Shown one piece after another: positions 30,001-38,767 of a stretch of 64,000 bases of DNA. A program made the position numbers and the translations under genes. Source of the DNA: Candidatus Dadabacteria bacterium CSP1-2. Its GTDB lineage: Bacteria; Desulfobacterota_D; UBA1144; Nemesobacterales; CSP1-2. The notes beneath the pieces were generated by a model that saw only the letters and a list, made by a program, of their open reading frames with translations, had not been told where the DNA came from and did no database searches. The first letter of the stretch is position 1; each line of letters starts with the position of its first letter. Where the stretch lies: positions 1 to 64,000 of the forward strand of contig LDXN01000003.1 in the NCBI GenBank assembly GCA_001443445.1, in the 5' to 3' direction.

Positions 30001-30594
30001 CTTAATCCCAAGCCTATTTCCAATCTCTTTGATCTTTTGATTTACAGCCTCTTGCTCAGGAAGCTTATTTGCCTGAATCTCGAGATAGTATCTGTCACCA
30101 AATATCTCCTTATATTTGGCTGCTGTTCGGAGGGCTCCTTGTAGGTCGTTGCTAAGAAGATATTTACAAAACTCACCGTTTAGACAACCGCTTAACACCA
30201 TAAGGCCCTCATGGTGAATATCTAAAAGCTCATAGTCTATCCTGGGTCTCCTATAGAACCCCTCAAAGTAGGCTTTAGTAAGCAGCCTGGAGAGGTTTTT
30301 ATACCCTTCTTGACTCATAGAAAGAAGGATCAAGTGGTGGTTTTTGTCCTCAGGCGATTTATCATGTCGTGATGAGGGAGCTACATAAACCTCACATCCA
30401 ATAATTGGTTTTATGCCTGCTTTTTTAGCCTCCTTATAGAACTCCACAGCACCAAATATGTTTCCATGATCGGTGAGGGCAACGGCCGTCATACCGTATT
30501 CCTTCGCCTTTTGGAAAAGCTCATCAAACTTGATTGCGCCGTCAAGGAGTGAATATTGAGAATGGAGATGAAGGTGAACAAAATCTTTATTCAT
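27025..30594 (-). CDS. dnaE: DNA polymerase III alpha subunit, with in-frame repeat insertion
   Basis: [19 protein letters not shown] PHP start, [39 protein letters not shown]. Confidence 0.97.
   Translation of the reverse strand: [1189 protein letters not shown]
29726..29765 (-). repeat. Family A palindromic repeat inserted in frame in dnaE
   Basis: GTGGTGAGCCCTTCGCCTTGTCGAAGGGTCGAACCACC; translated [13 protein letters not shown]. Confidence 0.88.
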
Positions 30595-30768
30595 TTTATT
30601 TCCCTTTCTCGCGCACTTTTTATTTCCATCTCTTGCACATTGCGCAAGAGATAAAACAACTCAAAACACTACTGCCGAGTTATTATATAGCAGAAAACTT
30701 CTACTCTTCAAGGCTTTTGCACAAGATATGTAAAATTAATAAAATTTAAATACAATATTTGGTAGTTT

Positions 30769-30974
30769 TTGGTTGATTTAGAATTCAAGCTTCGGATGCT
30801 AAACCGGATTAAGACTCTAGGAGATTTACTTGTTCCACCTGGAAATAGTTTAGAAGCCTTACATGTAGATCGAGAAGGTCATAATAGCATCCGTATTAAC
30901 GATCAACGAAGGATTTGCTTTGAATGCCACAAAGGCGATGCGGATAACGCGTTGAGATAGTTGATTATCATTAG
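30769..30974 (+). pseudogene. HigB/RelE-like toxin remnant (short N-terminus, C-terminal frameshift)
   Basis: Conserved [13 protein letters not shown] core; terminal VEIVDYH* is in a different frame (GTTGAGATAGTTGATTATCATTAG). Confidence 0.75.
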
Positions 30975-30986
30975 GAGGTTTAAATT

Positions 30987-31292
30987 ATGAGTTCTAAAAA
31001 AATTGCTCCTATACATCCCGGTGAAATTCTGCTTGAAGAGTTCTTAAGGCCTATGAGAATTAGCCAAAATCGGATTGCGCTCGACATTAGAGTTCCTGCG
31101 CGACGAATTAATGAGATAGTTCGTGGCAAGCGTAGAATAACGGCAGATACAGCTTTAAGATTAGCTAAATATTTTGATATGTCTCCCCAATTCTGGCTTG
31201 GCTTGCAAATGGGTTACGACCTTGATATAGCAGAGGATGAGTTGGGGAAACTCCTCGAAAAAGAGGTTCAAGTTTATCAATCTACACTGTGA
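30987..31292 (+). CDS. higA: HigA-family antitoxin (XRE/HTH)
   Basis: IHPGEILLEEFLRPMRISQNRIALDIRVPARRINEIVRGKRRITADTALRLAKYF. Confidence 0.93.
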   Translation: MSSKKIAPIHPGEILLEEFLRPMRISQNRIALDIRVPARRINEIVRGKRRITADTALRLAKYFDMSPQFWLGLQMGYDLDIAEDELGKLLEKEVQVYQSTL

Positions 31293-31534
31293 GGAGCAAA
31301 GCAAAAGGAACTTTGCGAACTGAAAAAAATCGATGGCGAGTGGCTAATCTACTATATAGCCTTGAAAGAGGAAGAGATTAAAGAAAATCCTAAAGCTTTT
31401 GGAAATGACTTATTATCCTCTGCAATTCTTTGGATTATGAACAATGAGTATACTGAGGGCCGGAGGTCAAATAGCTTGTTTGGTGATGGTAGGCACTTGA
31501 CGATTTAGAAAAATCTGGCTATACTATAGCCAGA

Positions 31535-31828
31535 ATAAGATACAACATCATATTTGCTCCAGAAGCTGCTGAGGATTTTAAGCGCTTATCAGCTAGAGAT
31601 CGCGCCACCGTAGTTGATGCCATTGAACAACATCTCAGGTATGAGCCGGAGAAGATCAGCAAAAGTCGAATAAAACGGTTGCATGGCCTCAGTCATCCTC
31701 AGTATCGGCTGCGGGTTGGCGAAATTAGAGTGTTTTATGATGTTCGAGAACAAGCAGTGGAGGTATTAGCGATTGTCCCGAAATCAAATGCCGCTGCTTG
31801 GCTTGAAGAAGTAGGAGAAAAGGAATGA
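31535..31828 (+). CDS. RelE/ParE-family toxin with no canonical start codon
   Basis: Hand translation IRYNIIFAPEAAEDFKRLSARDRATVVDAIEQHL...YRLRVGEIRVFYDVREQAVEVLAIVPKSNAAAWLEEVGEKE*; overlaps antitoxin as ATGA. Confidence 0.75.
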   Translation: MRYNIIFAPEAAEDFKRLSARDRATVVDAIEQHLRYEPEKISKSRIKRLHGLSHPQYRLRVGEIRVFYDVREQAVEVLAIVPKSNAAAWLEEVGEKE

Positions 31829-32070
31829 AGAAAGCATCATTATCTGAAGTCAAGGATCAGCTTTCGGAATATTTGCGTTTGGCTGAAAAAGAAGAGATTA
31901 TCATCACGCGACACGGAAAGCCAGCGGGGGTGTTGATAGGTTTTGCCTCAGAAGATGATTGGTTTGATTATCGGCTAGAGCATGATCCAAGATTTTTAGC
32001 CCGAATTGAAGCGGCAAGGAAAAGTTTACGGGAAGGAAAAGGGATATCCCTTGAAGACCTTCCTGAGTGA
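31825..32070 (+). CDS. Phd/YefM-family antitoxin
   Basis: ASLSEVKDQLSEYLRLAEKEEIIITRHGKPAGVLIG. Confidence 0.92.
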   Translation: MKKASLSEVKDQLSEYLRLAEKEEIIITRHGKPAGVLIGFASEDDWFDYRLEHDPRFLARIEAARKSLREGKGISLEDLPE

Positions 32071-32443
32071 TAGGCTTACGCTTACAAGGTAGAATCCTTT
32101 TTTACCGACTCTTAATACGGCCTTCCTCGTCCACATCAACCACGTGGCTTCGTCAGACCGAGCGCCTCGTAGTCGTGCCTAGCTCCATCAAAGCGAATGG
32201 AACGGGTCAAAAGGTATATGTGAGGTAAAAATCACGGGCATCGCCACTATCACTCTGTCCTTGCTTCTTCTATTAGGATAGATTTAAAACAAAAACTGTG
32301 TGGTATTTAATCTATATTGCCCGTAAATTGCTTTACGGAGCACTGACAATTTATAACAAATTTAACCACTTCCCTACAATTAGTTCATTTCTTGCCCTTC
32401 TTAAAACATAGTGCTATATGAGGTAAAATATTATCGGTGAGAT

Positions 32444-34873
32444 ATGAGGTTCTTATTTAAAGAAGAGTATGCCGCCCAGCTTGCTCCTATAATAATAATC
32501 CCCCTTATCGCCATTGCGATGGCAATAGGTACTATATCGTTTGCGAATGCCCTCGGGTGGCTTGGAAAGCCCTTTCCAGGGTTTTTTTACTATAAAAATC
32601 TCGTTGTGTCATTCTATCAGAGAAGCGCCTGGATGGGAGGGAATAAGGGACCAAGAGCATATGACCTAATCACAGAGGTCGAAGGTAAACCCGTCAAAAC
32701 AGCCGATGAATTTAGAGAGGTATTCAATTCAAATAAAAATAAAGGATCCATTACCTACACAGTTAATCGGGATGGAAAAGCCTCAAACTTCGCTGTAGAT
32801 ATAAAGGACCTTTCCATAGAGGATTTTTTCTTTGCCTTTCTACTCCCTTTTCTGCTAGGAATGTTTTTTCTCGTAGCCGGCGGGCTTGTGTACTTTGCAA
32901 AATCAAATAAGGCCACACTTGTAAACTTCTTTATGTGCCTTCTTATCGCCCTTTCCTATATGACAATGTTCGATTCCAACACGACTTACAAATTCTCTCA
33001 GTTCTGGCTCATATACCCGCTATTTGGCGCAATCTCAGCACATCTTTTTCTTTTATTTCCTGAAGAGCGGGATCTGGTAAAGAGAAACCGCTGGATAAGA
33101 TACCTTCCTTATATCCCTGCACTTCTCTTGATACTTTTTAGATACCTTAGCGAGAATAATCCTTCACTTTCCATCCTTTTTTCAAAGCTTTCTCTCTTAT
33201 ACATGGGTGGCATATTTGTACTAGATCTCAGTCTATTAATCGTGACGTACGCAAATACAAAAGAAGGCGTAATAAAACAAAGGGCAAAAATAGTTGCTTT
33301 CGGTCTTGTGGTTGCATCTCTTATACCTGTTACTTGGAGCGCCCTTAATGCCCTATGGCGCCCGGTAGTAGGGTTCGATTATGCAATGGGATTAGCTATA
33401 GTTTTTCCTGCCCTTGTAGGATATGCAGCCACAAAAAGAAGATTCTTTGATATAGATCTGGTTATAAAAAAGAGCATAAGCTATGGCGCCCTAAGTGGGG
33501 CGCTTGTAATCCTTTATTTGATTATAGTCACGATTGTTAGCTTGCTTACCCAAACCCTATTTTCACTACACCGCTCCCCTATAGAACCGGTGATTTCAAC
33601 ACTAGTTATAGTCGTTGCATTTGATCCTATAAGAAGACATATCCAACACCTGATTGACAGGTTTTTCTATAGAGACCAATACAATCTTCAGCAAGGCTTT
33701 TTGGAACTTGGCCGTGAAATCGGCGGAGAGGGTTTTGACATAGATGAAATTGGAGAGCTTGTTGTGAGAAGATTTTGCGAGCTCCTTAGACTCAACAGAG
33801 CTTATATATTCCTGAAAGAGGGGGCAGAAAGGTTTACGCTTAAGTATGGGGAACCAAATCCCAAAGATTTTATCCCTATAAAGTTTCACAGAGGTACCAA
33901 AGGAAAACTCTCAAAAGGTCGTACGGTTGAGGTTGACGAGGTTATTTCCAACTTAGAGCTAGATACAAGTGAGTCGGAGAAGCTAAAAAACATTGGAGTT
34001 AGATACCTTATTCCAATGTTCACAAAAAGCGGTGTTTTAGGGATTATTGCCCTCAGTGAAAAGCTATCAAAGCTTCCTCTTTCAAGGGATGAAATAAAAC
34101 TACTTGAGGGAGTAGCACATCAGACAGCAATAAGCATTGAAAACCTAAGGCTATACGAAGAAAAATCCCGTGATGAAAGGCTTGCAACACGCGGGCAGGT
34201 TGCAAGCATGATAATCCATGAGATAAAAAATCCTCTTGGAATTATTCGAGTCTCCTCTGGTACACTCAAAAAGAAATTTGAAAAGGTGGACGATCAAGAG
34301 GGAAAAGAGCTTGCAACATTTATAGAAGAAGAAGTACTAAGGATGGATACCACGGCTAGGAAGTTTCTTTCATATGTAAGGCCTCAAGAACCAAGTCTTG
34401 AATGGGTGAATATTAACGAGGTGATCAGAAAGGCTTTAAAGACCCTATCCACTGAGCTCGAATCCTTGAAAGTCGAGACAAGGCTTAAATCTAACCTTGA
34501 TGAGATTGAAGCTGATGCAGACCAGCTTTATCAAACATTTATAAATCTTATATTAAACGCACGGGACGCCTCCCCATTTGGTGGAAGATTGATTATAAGG
34601 ACAAATGAAAGAGACGGCGTGTGTGAGGTAGCTATAGCAGATACTGGCAAGGGTATTGAAAAGGGTGTAGTAGAGAGTATATTTAAACCATTCTATTCAG
34701 GGAAAAGGGGCGGTATCGGTCTTGGGCTTACTATAGCACACCAGATAGTTGAGAATCACGGGGGAAAAATCAGGGTTAAAAGTACCGAGGGACGCGGAAC
34801 CGTTTTTCTCATAATCCTTCCCAAACGAAGAAAGGAGGCAAAGGATAAATGGAAGAAGTTATTTCTTTCCTAA
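32444..34873 (+). CDS. Membrane sensor histidine kinase (PDZ-like loop, multispan TM, GAF, HisKA, HATPase)
   Basis: ITEVEGKPVKTADEF PDZ-like segment, MIIHEIKNPLGIIR H-box, ADTGKGIEKGVVESIFKPFYSGKRGGIGLGLTIAHQIV. Confidence 0.9.
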   Translation: MRFLFKEEYAAQLAPIIIIPLIAIAMAIGTISFANALGWLGKPFPGFFYYKNLVVSFYQRSAWMGGNKGPRAYDLITEVEGKPVKTADEFREVFNSNKNKGSITYTVNRDGKASNFAVDIKDLSIEDFFFAFLLPFLLGMFFLVAGGLVYFAKSNKATLVNFFMCLLIALSYMTMFDSNTTYKFSQFWLIYPLFGAISAHLFLLFPEERDLVKRNRWIRYLPYIPALLLILFRYLSENNPSLSILFSKLSLLYMGGIFVLDLSLLIVTYANTKEGVIKQRAKIVAFGLVVASLIPVTWSALNALWRPVVGFDYAMGLAIVFPALVGYAATKRRFFDIDLVIKKSISYGALSGALVILYLIIVTIVSLLTQTLFSLHRSPIEPVISTLVIVVAFDPIRRHIQHLIDRFFYRDQYNLQQGFLELGREIGGEGFDIDEIGELVVRRFCELLRLNRAYIFLKEGAERFTLKYGEPNPKDFIPIKFHRGTKGKLSKGRTVEVDEVISNLELDTSESEKLKNIGVRYLIPMFTKSGVLGIIALSEKLSKLPLSRDEIKLLEGVAHQTAISIENLRLYEEKSRDERLATRGQVASMIIHEIKNPLGIIRVSSGTLKKKFEKVDDQEGKELATFIEEEVLRMDTTARKFLSYVRPQEPSLEWVNINEVIRKALKTLSTELESLKVETRLKSNLDEIEADADQLYQTFINLILNARDASPFGGRLIIRTNERDGVCEVAIADTGKGIEKGVVESIFKPFYSGKRGGIGLGLTIAHQIVENHGGKIRVKSTEGRGTVFLIILPKRRKEAKDKWKKLFLS

Positions 34874-36234
34874 CAAATATTTACGTAACAAATCCTGAAC
34901 TTGTCTTAATAGGCGGCGGCAGCGGCGTAATATTATTTTCCGCACTCCTTTTCTTCCTAAGGGGAAAGAAAACCAAACATAGACTAGAAGGAGTAGAAAC
35001 AGCTCATATTTCCCATGTCGAAAACGCTTCTGTCGAATCCTTACATAACATTGAAGAAGAGATAATTGACGAAGAAGTATTAGAACCCGAAGAGGGTATG
35101 AGCGAGGAATTAACAGAAGAGGAAGCTCAAGAGGATGTCGAGATAGACGTACCTGAAGTTGAGCCCGACGTGCTTGAGGAAGGCATTAGAGCAAGAGAAG
35201 ACTTTCGTGAGCCCTTCGACCCTGCTCAGGACAGGCTTCAGTCGAACGATGAAACCGCGGTCCATGAAAAGAAAATTGAAGAGGATCCAGAACAGACAGA
35301 GGAGGGGCTTTTCTCAAGGCTTCGTGCTGGGCTTTCCAAAACCCAGGCCGGGCTTCTAGGAAAACTCGACGAAGTGCTAAGGCATAGAAAGGAGATTAAT
35401 GATAATCTCTGGGACGATTTTGAGGAGACATTAGTTACAGCAGATTTAGGTGTGGGAACCACGATGAATTTAAGAAACGAGATTGAGAATAAGCTCACAA
35501 AGAAGTCACTCCGCGACCCCATGCTTATAAAGGGCGCTCTTAGAGAGGAAATCCTACGCGTACTAAAAAATGCAGAAGCTACTATTCCGGCGCTTAATGC
35601 AAAACCGTTTGTAATAATGGTTGCAGGTGTAAACGGTGTAGGAAAAACAACAACAATAGGAAAATTGGCATACAAATTCAGGAAAGAGGGAAAAGGCGTT
35701 ATGGTTGCCGCTGCCGACACATTCAGAGCAGCAGCCGTAGAGCAGCTTGAAATCTGGGCAAATCGCGTGGGGAGTGATTTCTTGAAAGGACAGAGCGGTG
35801 CGGACCCTTCAGCGGTAGCATTTGACGCAGTCAGAGCAGCTAAGGCTCGCGGAACAGATGTCCTCATAATTGACACAGCAGGAAGGCTTCATACAAAAGC
35901 TAATCTTATGGAGGAGCTTAAAAAGGTAAGAAGGGTTATAGGACGTGAGCTTGAAGGTGCTCCACATGAGACTCTTCTTATACTTGATGCTACAACTGGT
36001 CAAAATGCCATTCAGCAGGCGAAGAAGTTTAAAGAGGCGGTAGAGGTCACAGGGATAGTACTTACAAAACTCGATGGAACCGCTAAGGGCGGGGTTATTG
36101 TAGCGATTGCAGACGAGTTAAAGATCCCAGTAAAATTCATTGGAATAGGCGAAAGATTAGGAGATCTAAGGGAATTTAAAGCAGAGGAATTTGTCGAGGC
36201 ACTATTCCTTACAGGCAAAGAAACCCTACATTAA
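34849..36234 (+). CDS. ftsY: Signal recognition particle receptor FtsY, with repeat insertion in the acidic N-domain
   Basis: VAGVNGVGKTTTIGKLAYKF, AADTFRAAAVEQLEIW, DTAGRLHTKANLMEEL. Confidence 0.97.
   Translation: MEEVISFLTNIYVTNPELVLIGGGSGVILFSALLFFLRGKKTKHRLEGVETAHISHVENASVESLHNIEEEIIDEEVLEPEEGMSEELTEEEAQEDVEIDVPEVEPDVLEEGIRAREDFREPFDPAQDRLQSNDETAVHEKKIEEDPEQTEEGLFSRLRAGLSKTQAGLLGKLDEVLRHRKEINDNLWDDFEETLVTADLGVGTTMNLRNEIENKLTKKSLRDPMLIKGALREEILRVLKNAEATIPALNAKPFVIMVAGVNGVGKTTTIGKLAYKFRKEGKGVMVAAADTFRAAAVEQLEIWANRVGSDFLKGQSGADPSAVAFDAVRAAKARGTDVLIIDTAGRLHTKANLMEELKKVRRVIGRELEGAPHETLLILDATTGQNAIQQAKKFKEAVEVTGIVLTKLDGTAKGGVIVAIADELKIPVKFIGIGERLGDLREFKAEEFVEALFLTGKETLH
35206..35250 (+). repeat. 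Family A repeat in frame in ftsY
   Basis: CGTGAGCCCTTCGACCCTGCTCAGGACAGGCTTCAGTCGAACGA; translated EPFDPAQDRLQSND. Confidence 0.85.
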
Positions 36235-36238
36235 CTAA

Positions 36239-36487
36239 TTTCGAAATGCAGATTGTAGACGGCGGATTAAAAAATTTATTTAGCAACAAATGAAACTACA
36301 AATCCCAAATTACAAGCACCAAATCATAAACAATCACCAAGCTCTAAATTCCAAGTTCCAAGCGTTTGAATTTGGATTTTTGGATTTGTTTGGAATTTGT
36401 GATTTGGTTATTGGAGCTTAAGTTTTTGTGGCTAATTAAACATCTTTTATTCCGCAACCCGAATTCCCAAATCCGCAATCTCAAACT
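36239..36487. repeat. Intergenic family C-like repeats plus AT-rich AAATTCCAA/TTGGAATTT inverted repeats
   Basis: CAAATCCCAAATTACAAGCACCAAATC ... GATTTGTTTGGAATTTGTGATTTGG; CCCGAATTCCCAAATCCGCAATC. Confidence 0.6.
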
Positions 36488-36489
36488 GG

Positions 36490-37614
36490 ATGCCAAAGAA
36501 TCCTGACTCAAAATTTATGTCAATTGCCCTCAGGCTCGCAAGGCGTACCGAGGGTAAGACAAGCCCTAACCCGCTTGTAGGAGCTGTTGTTGTAAGAAGA
36601 GGCAAGATCCTTGGAATGGGATACCATAAAAAGGCAGGGCTTCCTCATGCAGAGATTGAGGCATTTTTGGATGCAGAAAGAAATGGACATAATCTTAAAG
36701 GATCTACCCTCTATGTCACCCTTGAGCCTTGCTCTCACACCGGTAAAAGAACGCCTCCATGCGTCAACGCAATCATTGAGAGAGGAATATCAAAAGTGGT
36801 TTTAGGGACAATTGATTTAAACCCTAGGGTAAACGGAAAGGGTTTAAAAATTTTAAGAGCAAAAGGAATAAAGGTAAAGGCAGGAGTCCTTGAAGAAAAA
36901 TGCAGAGAGATTAACGAGCCCTTTTTTAAATATGTAGCTACCGGGAAACCATTTATAATTTTAAAGCTTGCTGCAACCCTTGACGGAAAGATAGCTACCT
37001 TCACAGGTGATTCAAAATGGATTGGAAGTGAACTTCAAAGGAAATATGCACACAGGTTAAGGAATAAGGTTGACGCAATCCTTGTTGGAATTGGAACAGT
37101 GCTTCGAGATAATCCAGAGCTTACCGTAAGGCTTGGGAAAAAATCCAACCGACAACCTACGCCAATAGTTCTTGACAGCAGGCTTAAAATTCCAGTTGAA
37201 TCTAACCTTATTGCTCTTCAAAGAAATCCTATTATAGCTACAACTCAGCTTGCTGACCCCATAAAGCTAAAGGACTTAGAAAAAACAGGGGCAAAGGTGT
37301 TGGTTATAGAACAGGATGAAAACGGACAGGTTGACATTTTGAAACTTGTTAAAAAACTTGGCGAAATGGAGATTACTAGCGTTCTAGTAGAAGGGGGCGG
37401 CGATGTCGGAGCATCTTTTTTAAAGAAGGGAATTGTAGACAAGGTCGTCTTTTTCTACGCACCCAAGATAATCGGGCGTGAAGGAGTAAGCATGGTTGGA
37501 AAGCTTGGAGTCTCTAAGGTCAAGGATGCACTCTCCATAAGAACGGTCAAGGTAAAAAAGATCGGGGAAGAGTTTGTGGTCGAAGGGTACACTCTCGTGA
37601 ATCGTAACTCGTGA
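36490..37614 (+). CDS. ribD: Bifunctional riboflavin deaminase/reductase RibD
   Basis: MSIALRLARRTEGKTSPNPLVGAVVV, HAEIEAFLDAE, TLEPCSHTGKRTPPC, KLAATLDGKIAT. Confidence 0.97.
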   Translation: MPKNPDSKFMSIALRLARRTEGKTSPNPLVGAVVVRRGKILGMGYHKKAGLPHAEIEAFLDAERNGHNLKGSTLYVTLEPCSHTGKRTPPCVNAIIERGISKVVLGTIDLNPRVNGKGLKILRAKGIKVKAGVLEEKCREINEPFFKYVATGKPFIILKLAATLDGKIATFTGDSKWIGSELQRKYAHRLRNKVDAILVGIGTVLRDNPELTVRLGKKSNRQPTPIVLDSRLKIPVESNLIALQRNPIIATTQLADPIKLKDLEKTGAKVLVIEQDENGQVDILKLVKKLGEMEITSVLVEGGGDVGASFLKKGIVDKVVFFYAPKIIGREGVSMVGKLGVSKVKDALSIRTVKVKKIGEEFVVEGYTLVNRNS

Positions 37615-37650
37615 TTCGTGAATCGCAAACCCCGAGTCACAAGCCACGAA
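37597..37650. repeat. Family D repeat spanning ribD stop
   Basis: CTCGTGAATCGTAACTCGTGATTCGTGAATCGCAAACCCCGAGTCACAAGCCACGAA; related to 56035-56100. Confidence 0.65.
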
Positions 37651-37677
37651 ATTGAAATGGTATAATCTAAGGTTAAA

Positions 37678-38358
37678 ATGGAAAAAAAGTCCAGAATGAA
37701 AATCGGGCTTTTTGGCGGGACGTTTAACCCAATACACATTGGTCATCTAAGGGCAGCGGAAGAGTTAAGAGAGATTCTTCAACTCGAGAAGATTTATTTT
37801 ATTCCCGCTTCAGTGCCTCCGCTTAAGGATCTAAAAAACATAGCTTCCCCTTCCCACCGCCTAAGAATGGTAGAAATAGCAATTGAGGAAAATCCCTTTT
37901 TCCAGTCAAGTGATGTTGAATTAAAGCGTGAAGGACCTTCCTATACCATTGATACCCTTAGATTTTTTTCCTCTAAATTCCCAGAGTTTGAGCTTTGCTT
38001 TATACTTGGTTCTGAGTTATTTTCCGAGATAGATAGCTGGAAGGAGTACAATAAGCTCTTTGAACTCACGCATTTTGCTGTTATTACAAGACCCGGTTTT
38101 TCTAAGAACCTTCTTCCTTCATTACCACTTGCACTCAAGGATGATTTTATATATCATAGTGACGAACATAACTTGATAGTTTATCTACACAAGACTTCAA
38201 AAACATTGGCTCTAGTACAAATCGAAGGTATTCAAGTATCCTCCACCCAGATAAGGGATTTAATATATAAGAATAAATCCATTAAATACCTAGTGCCCAA
38301 GGAGGTAGAAAGGTATATCTTTGATCATAATCTCTATAAAAAGGAGGCACCTCAATAA
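37678..38358 (+). CDS. nadD: Nicotinate-nucleotide adenylyltransferase
   Basis: IGLFGGTFNPIHIGHLRAAEE, ISSTQ-like VSSTQIRDLI. Confidence 0.96.
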   Translation: MEKKSRMKIGLFGGTFNPIHIGHLRAAEELREILQLEKIYFIPASVPPLKDLKNIASPSHRLRMVEIAIEENPFFQSSDVELKREGPSYTIDTLRFFSSKFPEFELCFILGSELFSEIDSWKEYNKLFELTHFAVITRPGFSKNLLPSLPLALKDDFIYHSDEHNLIVYLHKTSKTLALVQIEGIQVSSTQIRDLIYKNKSIKYLVPKEVERYIFDHNLYKKEAPQ

Positions 38359-38738
38359 AGTCTAAGGAAAAGGCTATCGCCCTCGCGAATGCGGCCTGGG
38401 AAAAAAAGGCCCAGGACACAGTAGTTATTGAGATGAAGGCACTCAGCGATTTTACAGATTACTTTCTAATTTGCGGTGCCGACTCAGATAGAGGTGTTAG
38501 AACAATCGCTGATAACATAGAAAAGAAACTGAAAGAACTCGGAGAAAGAGTAATCGGTGTTGAAGGATATGCAGAAGGTAAATGGGTACTTATAGACGCG
38601 GTTGACGTTGTGGTACATGTGCTTTACGAACCCATAAGAAGGTTTTACGACATCGAAGGTTTATGGATTGACGCCCCTCGTATTAAGCTTCCATTTGAGG
38701 ACGGATTTCCGAAGAAGGCTAAAAAGTCTGAGGAATAG
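38355..38738 (+). CDS. rsfS: Ribosomal silencing factor RsfS; likely ATA start overlapping the nadD stop
   Basis: AAGGAGG (38341-38347), 7-nt spacer, ATA at 38355; KSKEKAIALANAAWEKKAQDTVVIEMKALSDFTDYFLICGADSDRGV. Confidence 0.88.
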   Translation: MKSKEKAIALANAAWEKKAQDTVVIEMKALSDFTDYFLICGADSDRGVRTIADNIEKKLKELGERVIGVEGYAEGKWVLIDAVDVVVHVLYEPIRRFYDIEGLWIDAPRIKLPFEDGFPKKAKKSEE

Positions 38739-38767
38739 TATGTTTAAAACTCCCTGGAGGAATATAT

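Noticed and set aside
31312-31508. Open frame LCELKKIDGEWLIYYIALKEEEIKENPKAFGNDLLSSAILWIMNNEYTEG... between higA and the RelE-like toxin
   Set aside because: No convincing start codon or recognised family; probably a remnant, so not called as a gene.
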